A stretch of 12,500 nucleotides of DNA. Origin: Chrysomallon squamiferum (Eukaryota > Mollusca > Gastropoda > Neomphalida > Peltospiridae). The notes beneath the pieces are model-generated. The model worked only from the letters and a program-made list of their open reading frames with translations, made no database searches and was not told where the DNA came from. How positions within the stretch are numbered: position 1 is the first letter of the stretch; each line of letters begins with the position of its first letter. The stretch lies in NCBI GenBank assembly GCA_012295275.1, contig CM022673.1, positions 2,273,605 through 2,286,104 on the forward strand, read 5' to 3'. Of this stretch, positions 7,395 to 12,500 are shown in pieces. The position numbers were made by a program, and so were the translations under genes.

Positions 7395-7575
7395 GATTTC
7401 AGTCACGCAAATTCACGAGAACGCTATCTTTTTATGCACCTTCTCATAGGCAGGCTGCTATATAGCACAAAAACTGATGGTAATCAGTCAAAGAACACTG
7501 CCTATAACGGGAAATAGCTCGCAGTGGAGGACTCATCTGCAGCTGAGCTTAACGCGATAAGCTCTTCAATCTTTC
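7395..7575 (-). mobile_element. SINE remnant, reverse orientation (copy C)
   Basis: The plus strand carries CTATCTTTTTATGCACC (7424-7440), then TCATAGGCAGG (7444-7454), ATAGCAC (7462-7468) and AACGGGAAATAGCTC (7506-7520). The order and spacing follow the reverse complement of the same SINE body as copies A and B. AACGGGAAATA is identical to copy A. The tRNA head should sit between about 7525 and 7575 but is badly decayed; CGCGATAAGC near 7553 may be part of it. Ends are approximate. Confidence 0.5.
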
Positions 7576-7725
7576 AAATATTTTCATGACCGACAGCAGA
7601 GGATATTAGTGTCATTTTTTAGAATGTGCTTACATTTCTTAATATCAAACAAAACCCGTGTTCAAATTCAAAACTTTAAGACTTGCAAAAAAAATCAGTA
7701 ATTATTATTTTATCTCTTTTCAGTA

Positions 7726-7745
7726 TTTTTTTTTTTTTTTTTTTT
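7726..7745. repeat. Poly(T)20
   Basis: A homopolymer about 150 bp right of SINE copy C. It lies on the head side of that reverse-oriented copy, so it is not the copy's own 3' tail. Confidence 0.93.
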
Positions 7746-7823
7746 CAATTTAAAACAAAAATAAAAGTAACTGTCAAAGCCAAAACGTAGACATACAAAG
7801 AGATAGACAAAGGCATGAACGGA

Positions 7824-7875
7824 CATGCATACATACATGCATACAAGCAAATATACATACATACACACATACACA
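7824..7875. repeat. Degenerate (CATA)n
   Basis: CATA and CATG tetramers with ACAC interruptions, a decayed tetranucleotide array. Confidence 0.8.
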
Positions 7876-7948
7876 ATGTTATTTAATACAATAACGTTTC
7901 ACTGAAAACTACAGCTCTTTTATATTCCTTCAAACATTTTGTCCATCG

Positions 7949-7970
7949 ATATATATATATATATATATAT
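7949..7970. repeat. (AT)11 microsatellite
   Basis: A pure AT run following ATCG, able to form a cruciform. Confidence 0.93.
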
Positions 7971-8128
7971 CTTGTCTCTGATGTTGTAAATAATGTAATG
8001 GTATGTGAATGGCCTCATTTCTCTTCGCTGTTTTCTTGGTACTGTCAGTTTACTAGAAGTAATATCTATTAAAGATGAGTTATTGATGTTTTAAGATGAC
8101 TGCTGTTCTAATTTCAGTCTCTGACTGG

Positions 8129-8130
<2 letters not shown>

Positions 8131-8182
<52 letters not shown>
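8131..8182. repeat. (TC)26 microsatellite
   Basis: Pure TC repeats, the second long pyrimidine tract on the plus strand after that at 3941. The 95-codon plus-strand frame across it is a Ser-Leu run plus Tyr/Ser-rich simple sequence. Confidence 0.97.
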
Positions 8183-8188
<6 letters not shown>

Positions 8189-8214
8189 GATTATTTATGT
8201 ATACTTAAATATGA

Positions 8215-8345
8215 GTCTATCAATCGATATATATATATTTATCTATCTGTCGATCGATCCATCTGTCCGTTTATCTATTTATCAATTTATCTCTCTCTTT
8301 TTCTCAGTCAGTTTGTCTATCTGTCTATCTCCGTCTATCACTCTT
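8215..8345. repeat. Degenerate ATCT tetranucleotide tract
   Basis: Imperfect ATCT, GTCT and ATCG tetramers with an internal (AT)n at about 8227-8237. Probably an old tetranucleotide microsatellite. Confidence 0.75.
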
Positions 8346-8759
8346 TTCGTTCTCTTTTGATGTCGGTTCTTCTGTCTCGCTAAACATTTCTTCAGCAAGA
8401 ATTCTACACAGCAGAGGGTATTTTTGTTACTGTAAATAATAACTTTTACAGAGAAAGGAAATATTAAAAAATATATATTTCAACTAGTGAACTAAATAAA
8501 ATTATTTCTAGATCAATAGACGAATGGACAGAGCAAGTAAACAGAGAAACATTTATGGGAATGAATTTACTGTTGTTATTTTCTGGTATAATGTCTAATA
8601 GTGTAAATTAAAACAGTGATAAAAGTCAGAAAGGCAGAAAGGCAGAACATGGCCAGTTCCTCAATACGCTAAATGTATTCTTTTTTACCAGTAACAATTA
8701 TTTAACCATGTTGGCAAAAATAAAGGTATATCAGCCCCTCTTGAATCAAAAATGCGAGC

Positions 8760-8762
<3 letters not shown>
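8346..8762. other. Unique non-coding DNA
   Basis: AT-rich with two adjacent AGAAAGGC repeats near 8628-8643. No gene seen. Confidence 0.5.
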
Positions 8763-8835
<73 letters not shown>

Positions 8836-8866
8836 CAGACACATACAGACACAGACACACCGGTAT
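8763..8866. repeat. (AC)32 with (AT)n and ACAG extension
   Basis: A pure AC run at 8763-8826 continues into ATATATATA and then degenerate ACAG units to about 8866. The first 70-odd bases are perfectly alternating purine/pyrimidine, a sequence class that favours Z-DNA. Confidence 0.96.
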
Positions 8867-9138
8867 ACTCAGCTACTGAAAATTAATCATACACCTATAT
8901 CATCTATATGCATCGTATTTATTTAAGAGAAACAAACAAACAAAAAAACGGAGGGTGCTGTGAAAAGTTTGGTTATAGTTAATTTTTCCAGCATCCAAAA
9001 CTTAAATAATTATCAATGGTGTAATATCCAGAAGACATTTTGGTAATCTGGATTGTTCAACTCTTACCTGAATCATTAGATATATTAATGCATAAGTAAG
9101 TATGTATTAATAAAATAAAAAAATTGAAAAGTACTTAC
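8867..9138 (-). other. Start of the intron downstream of the LRRNT exon
   Basis: This begins the inferred intron after the donor at 9138, reading leftwards. AT-rich, with AAAC repeats at about 8930-8946. No second exon is recognised here or further left in the window, so the intron is probably many kilobases or the gene continues past position 1. Confidence 0.4.
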
Positions 9139-9143
9139 AAGAG
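9132..9143 (-). other. Splice donor of the LRRNT exon
   Basis: On the minus strand the bases CTCTT are followed by GTAAGT, with the intron starting at 9138. The frame reads TTG TAA across the junction, so the stop codon exists only if the intron is retained. The donor matches the consensus from +1 to +6 and falls exactly where an LRRNT region passes into the first LRR, which supports it independently. Confidence 0.7.
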
Positions 9144-9368
9144 TGTCGTAAAACTGCTTAAATTCCTTGGCACATTTGTCAGATTCTGTCCAGAACAGTC
9201 CACCCGAACATCTTCGAGAATCCCAGTACACACGCACTTCTTGGGACACGGCAGGGAGATGTTTGTCTTGTAGTCAGTCCTCTGCCCGAAACAATCCCAT
9301 CCAGGCGTCTTGCAGAATAACCACAAACCAAACACGAAACAAAGTTTGATGTAAAACGTCATGCACAT
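9139..9368 (-). CDS. First coding exon of an LRR protein: signal peptide plus LRRNT cap (partial)
   Basis: This exon encodes 76 residues plus two bases of the next codon. Residues 1-23 are a signal peptide: short basic start, then a hydrophobic core around FVFGLWLF. Residues 41-58 contain the LRRNT cysteine pattern C-x3-C-x-C-x10-C (C41, C45, C47, C58), followed by NLTNVPRNLSSFTTLL, the entry into the first leucine-rich repeat. N-glycosylation sequons lie at N36, N62 and N69. The reading ends CTCTT then GTAAGT, a strong donor, splitting a codon after its second base. Phase-2 introns are typical of LRR genes whose repeats sit on 72-nt exons (LGR-type receptors, Slit). The ATG at 9366-9368 has A at -3, and a second in-frame ATG is at 9360-9362. 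A T-rich tract followed by AG at 9379-9380 could be an acceptor just upstream. The product should be secreted or on the cell surface. An LRR-containing GPCR, Toll-like receptor, Slit-like or other LRR protein are all possible, and the exon alone cannot decide. No later exon was recognised in the window. Confidence 0.75.
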
Positions 9369-9390
9369 TTTTTTTCTTCTTTAATTTATA

Positions 9391-9420
9391 AAAAAAAAAA
9401 TAAAATAAAATAAAATTTAA
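9391..9420. repeat. A-rich (TAAAA)n tract
   Basis: Poly(A) followed by TAAAA units. On the minus strand it is a T-rich tract immediately before the LRRNT exon and could serve as its polypyrimidine tract. Confidence 0.8.
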
Positions 9421-9432
9421 AACAAAATTAAA

Positions 9433-9479
<47 letters not shown>
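9433..9479. repeat. (AAT)15-16 microsatellite
   Basis: A pure AAT run lying 65 bp upstream of the LRRNT start codon on the minus strand, hence in its 5' UTR or first intron. Confidence 0.95.
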
Positions 9480-9481
<2 letters not shown>

Positions 9482-9484
9482 TAT

Positions 9485-9800
9485 TTCAGGAGTGGTGTGA
9501 AACTATTCTACAAACAGTTCTGTAAACACTGCTACACATGCTTTTCCTGCCCGTGCAGCGTCTTGTCGTCTGCTGGAAAGACGTCGTCAGCAGAGCAGAC
9601 GTGTGCTTTCTGCGACGAGGGACATCCTTCTGCTGTCTCTTACACGACTGTCCTGGTCACCATTCGAGCGATCGCTACCTCTTCGCCAGGCTGTTTGCTG
9701 ATAACACTTGTGACAGTCTGACACAGCGGGGAGCATCAAAACCGATTTCGCGTCGAACCTGCGGAGAGATACGAACAGAAGATTACAGTCAGTAGATGTG
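9485..9800. other. GC- and CpG-richer patch 5' of the LRRNT exon
   Basis: This is the most GC-rich block of the window, near half G+C by eye, and contains many CG dinucleotides. It includes a stem with arms CGTCTGCT (9567-9574) and AGCAGACG (9594-9601) around a 19-nt loop, and a GACGTC palindrome at 9580-9585. Both plus-strand frames are open for 75-85 codons, but the peptides (Cys- and Ser-rich) match nothing I know and the frames overlap each other. I read it as an unannotated exon or promoter region of the LRR gene, or a decayed coding fragment. Confidence 0.35.
9644..9758 (-). other. Possible 5' untranslated exon of the LRR gene
   Basis: The minus strand shows a pyrimidine-rich tract ending CTCTCCGCAG, with a possible exon from 9758, and a donor-like CGT/GTAAGA with the exon ending at 9644. 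That would be a 115-bp exon located 5' of the LRRNT exon on the same strand. The patch has visibly more G+C and CpG than its surroundings. No frame across it is open with a recognisable domain: one frame runs about 57 codons from the acceptor without a start signal or known motif. It could equally be promoter-proximal DNA with chance splice-like signals. The exon call is an inference. Confidence 0.2.
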
Positions 9801-10465
9801 AGACAATTGTTCGGAAGCGGTACTCCAGTGAGAACTGATACACCTCCGGTCAGGGGACAGTAGTCATTTTTTTAAAAACGAATTTGTCACTGATCTCCTA
9901 GCTATACAGCTGTACGTTGTTTCAGGTGATGATAACAAGGAAAAGCAATAGTCTTAGACCTTGTGTTATAAGACTGTAATCAATAGATTCTAAATGTGTT
10001 TAGTGCGCCATTGATTGGTGCTTAGCGTGTCCTGTGCTTTTGGACGTGTTTTTTTTTTCAAATCTGTCGTTATCTGTTGATAATATTTCGCTATGGTCCC
10101 ATGCAGGGTTTATCTTATTATGTAATACGTAAGGACGTGGGCAAATAATCTGAAATCATTCGACGTATTGCTGTGTGTTTTTGTATGTACAGCAGTGTGC
10201 GTTGTGTTGCTTCTGATTACGTATCTATATCGATGCGGGTTTATTGATATTGTTGGTATTAAGGGAAGATATTATTATATATTAAGTGGTATTTCGTTCA
10301 AATAGAGAATGAGAAAAGATTATTTCATTATGTTTATACCTACCACCCTACCTACCTCTATATTTGTCTCTCTGTTTCTTTGTGTACCTGTATGTGTATG
10401 TGTTTGTTAATATGTCTGAACGTGTTACTCTCAGTTTTCTATTTCTCTATCTAGCTATACAGTAT
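9801..10465. other. Non-coding DNA 5' of the LRR gene
   Basis: AT-rich to moderate composition with no gene recognised. GCGCCATTGATTGGTGC near 10005-10021 contains an inverted CCAAT (ATTGG) and could belong to a minus-strand promoter, though this is weak. Confidence 0.4.
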
Positions 10466-10504
<39 letters not shown>

Positions 10505-10552
10505 AACACACACACACGTGTAAATAAATAAATAAATATATATATATATATA
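10466..10552. repeat. Compound (AC)n(AT)n microsatellite, two blocks
   Basis: The first block is (AC)7-(TA)n at 10466-10503. The second is (AC)n at 10505-10516, CACGTG at 10515-10520, (TAAA)n and (TA)n to 10552. The same AC-then-TA order appears twice in tandem, which suggests duplication of a compound array followed by divergence. Confidence 0.9.
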
Positions 10553-10599
10553 ATGTAAACATATACACAACGTACAGATACATTACAACATGTTTATCT

Positions 10600-10675
10600 A
10601 TCAGCTTGTCTGCCTGTCTATCCATTTATCCATCCATCCATCCATCCATCTCTGTCTTTCTCTCTCTCCAGTTCT
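10600..10675. repeat. (ATCC)n within a pyrimidine-rich tetramer tract
   Basis: ATCC units at 10628-10651 are flanked by GTCT/TATC motifs on the left and TCTC on the right. Confidence 0.85.
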
Positions 10676-10997
10676 TTAATCTCCCTGAATCTTGGCCTAT
10701 CTTTCTTTATGGATATATTGAAAAATGTAAAAGTAACTATTAACGTCGCCTTCTGTTTTATTGATCAAACAAACTGTCTCTGCTTATACATTTTGAGTTA
10801 GCTGAGAAAACAACTATAAAAATGTATGCTGTTTCTCTATCTTATAATTGCATCTCCTGCCGGCAAATTCAACTTTGGCAGAAATTAAACTGATTCGTTT
10901 GGGGAAGTTTTAAAGTTTATACAAAAAAATAATTCGTTGCATAAAATAATTTAATAACATCTTCTTTTTTTTTTTAAGAAAGCAAAAAAGAAATATA

Positions 10998-11016
10998 TAA
11001 TAATAATAATAATAAA
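10998..11016. repeat. (AAT)6 microsatellite
   Basis: A short AAT run in an A-rich setting. Confidence 0.85.
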
Positions 11017-11109
11017 ACGATTGATTATGGATCAGTATATAATTAATTTTAAATGAAATCAGACGCTATCGCATAGTCTGAAACAGACTGATAGACCCAA
11101 AAAATCTTC

Positions 11110-11128
11110 TTTTTTTTTTTTTTTTTTT
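11110..11128. repeat. Poly(T)19
   Basis: A homopolymer. The minus-strand frame crossing it gives a lysine run and is not considered coding. Confidence 0.93.
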
Positions 11129-11174
11129 GATTGTCCAACAGACAAAGTGAAAGGACATATAAATATTCACATGA

Positions 11175-11280
11175 GTGAGTAAGACACAGAGAAAGAGAAA
11201 ATGAAAGAAAAATAAAGAAACAAACAGACAAAGAGATTGATAAATAAATAGGATAGGAAGATAAGAGGGTAGATAGGATA
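11175..11280. repeat. Purine-rich GAAA/ATAG tract
   Basis: Mostly A and G on the plus strand, with GAAA, AAGA, AATA and ATAGG motifs. Low complexity, grading into the tetranucleotide arrays on the right. Confidence 0.6.
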
Positions 11281-11300
11281 TATTAAAAATAGACTGAGTG

Positions 11301-11422
11301 TATGTCTGTCTGTCTGTTTGTATGTATGTACGTAGGTTATGTATTAGGTAGGTAGGTAGATAGGTAGGTAGGTAGGTAGGTAGGTAGGTAGGTAGGTAAT
11401 GTAGGTATGTGTATGTATAGAA
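11301..11422. repeat. (GTCT)n, (GTAT)n and (TAGG)13 arrays
   Basis: GTCT units near 11303-11316 pass into GTAT/GTAC and then a nearly pure TAGG array (11345-11398, with one TAGA unit), ending in GTAT units. Neighbouring motifs differ by single substitutions, as expected if they grew from one ancestral tetramer tract. Confidence 0.93.
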
Positions 11423-12228
11423 AGAGGGTTACTATTCTGGGTATATACTCAGCGGATTCAGAAAAAAAAAAATTCAAAAATATATGAAGATACTTTTTAC
11501 TGTTACCGGAAACTTTTGAGAGTCACCTCTGTTTCTAAGAGTGTTCTCGACTGCAAACTGTTGTTATCAAATAGATACATTAACTTGAACAAGTGGTATG
11601 GATTATAGCAGAACTTTTCTTACAGCAACTGCCGATTTTTCTCATTTCGATACCAACCCCTGAGAAACAAAGATGAGATTGTTCTCAGCAAATTGATTTC
11701 TTATTTCCGTGTCTGATAAAGTGCGGTTTAACATTAGCTGCTCATACGCACGGAAATAAACTATTATTTCTTCGCCAATGACGAGAATTCTGTCGTGTGA
11801 CTCGGTAGTTTATGGCGCACTGCAGAAAAGTCACCTAAGCAGTCATTGTTTCCTCACCACTGTCAAACCCTACTGAATGACGAAAAATAAATTCTGTCGA
11901 ACAGCCAGCCCAGCTCATTCACGGTGCTTTACAAGTTTATTTCATTTTAAGTCCAGACAGGGTCGCGCCTCGCAACAACAGTCACCATGTGTACGGTCTT
12001 GTTTATATCCGGAAAAGACCGCGATGTTTAATTCATTACGAAGCAGACGAGTTGTTTCCCAGTCCACAGTTACGGAATAAGGTTTCAAATCGGAAATGAC
12101 CCAAATTGACAAACGTCCATAAATATCGCACGGAGCTGATAACAGGAGGAAATCTGCGCATGTTCTTTAGACAAACAACACATTTCTGTCACAGTTTTAT
12201 ATCACATATCATACGTTTAACCGCCCGT
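11423..12228. other. Unique DNA, no gene recognised
   Basis: Moderately AT-rich, becoming more balanced after 11900. The 67-codon plus-strand frame at 11877-12080 has no recognisable domain, no hydrophobic leader and no clear splice context, so it is not called. Confidence 0.45.
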
Positions 12229-12317
12229 TACGTCAAAGGTCATAGGTCAAGAGAAGAAGAAGAAGATTTATATTGATTTGTGTGCAATCTTGACGTTGTC
12301 TGTGTACTAAATAACCA
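12229..12317. promoter_or_regulatory. Nuclear-receptor DR1 with CRE-like and CCAAT sites
   Basis: A perfect direct repeat AGGTCA-T-AGGTCA lies at 12237-12249. This DR1 arrangement is bound by RXR heterodimers, HNF4 and COUP-TF class receptors. TTACGTCA, a one-mismatch CRE, sits immediately 5' at about 12228-12235, and a CCAAT box (ACCAATCG) is near 12312. An (AGA)n run at about 12251-12266 separates them. The cluster suggests an enhancer or proximal promoter, perhaps of a gene starting beyond the right edge. Only the motifs are seen. Confidence 0.35.
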
Positions 12318-12500
12318 ATCGCAAGTAATTGAGCGTTCTCGTTCAAAGACGACGCGGTCGTAATCCGTTCATCAGTGATTCTGTTCCGATCATGTTGACT
12401 GATAGCTCATACATATTCATTAGACATTGAGGTATTCTATACCGTTGATATTTCACTGGACAGGACATTTAATTTAGATACGACAAGTAATAGAGGATGA

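Noticed and set aside
8096-8383. 95-codon plus-strand frame, the longest in the window
   Set aside because: Made of (TC)26 Ser-Leu repeats and degenerate ATCT tetramers.
8708-8926. Thr/His-repeat frame
   Set aside because: Produced by (AC)32.
9167-9349. Plus-strand frame opposite the LRRNT exon
   Set aside because: A shadow of the minus-strand exon, which has the signal peptide, cysteine pattern and splice donor.
9700-9840. B-box-like GGTTCGACGC on the minus strand in the CpG-rich patch
   Set aside because: No A box at the right distance and no cloverleaf; the same bases are better read as following a splice-acceptor-like tract.
1-12500. Bacterial-type systems: operons, CRISPR arrays, phage or defence genes
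   Set aside because: No long ORFs, ribosome-binding sites or spaced direct repeats with unique spacers; tandem repeats here have no spacers and composition is animal-like.

Overview
This is a eukaryotic, AT-rich window (about one third G+C by eye) packed with simple-sequence repeats. It contains no bacterial-type operon, rRNA, complete tRNA or CRISPR array. The density and variety of microsatellites, the spliceosomal gene structure at 9.1-9.4 kb and three eroded copies of what looks like a tRNA-derived SINE of a kind I remember as common in mollusc genomes together point to a lophotrochozoan animal, most likely a mollusc. That assignment rests on recognition from memory and is moderate at best.

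Layout. 1-880: unique AT-rich DNA with a 40-bp alternating purine/pyrimidine tract and two small dyads. 880-1850: a repeat cluster made of an (AAT)n block, a cryptic triplet tract, two separate 16-bp-period minisatellites and an (ATC)n block. 1995-2200: reverse-oriented SINE remnant. 2500-2850: two perfect TGACGTCA palindromes just upstream of a 47-codon ORF with a hydrophobic N-terminus. 3000-3400: strongly T-biased DNA. 3941-5220: (CT)31, (GT)n, a pair of palindromic E-boxes, a degenerate AGT tract and poly(A). 5626-5690: a promoter-like patch (TGACGT twice plus a TATA-like box). 5925-6055 and 7395-7575: two more SINE remnants in opposite orientations. Between and after them lie (GACA)n, (CCAA)n, (AT)n, (TC)26 and (AC)32 arrays.

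The one convincing protein-coding exon is on the minus strand at 9139-9368. It carries a start codon, a signal peptide and a leucine-rich-repeat N-terminal cap (LRRNT), and ends at a GTAAGT donor in phase 2, so it is the first coding exon of a secreted or membrane LRR protein. Its later exons should lie at lower coordinates or beyond position 1, but I could not recognise any. A relatively GC-rich patch at 9490-9800 lies just 5' of it and may hold an untranslated exon or the promoter. From 9800 to the end there are compound microsatellites and otherwise featureless DNA. At 12229-12317 there is a cluster of a CRE-like site, a perfect nuclear-receptor DR1 and a CCAAT box.

Most longer open frames here are artefacts of repeats (Tyr-, Ser/Leu-, Arg/Glu- or Thr/His-rich runs) and were left out. 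Nothing in the window forms a recognisable multi-gene system. The most interesting leads are the SINE trio, the two 16-bp minisatellites, and the paired-palindrome regulatory patches.
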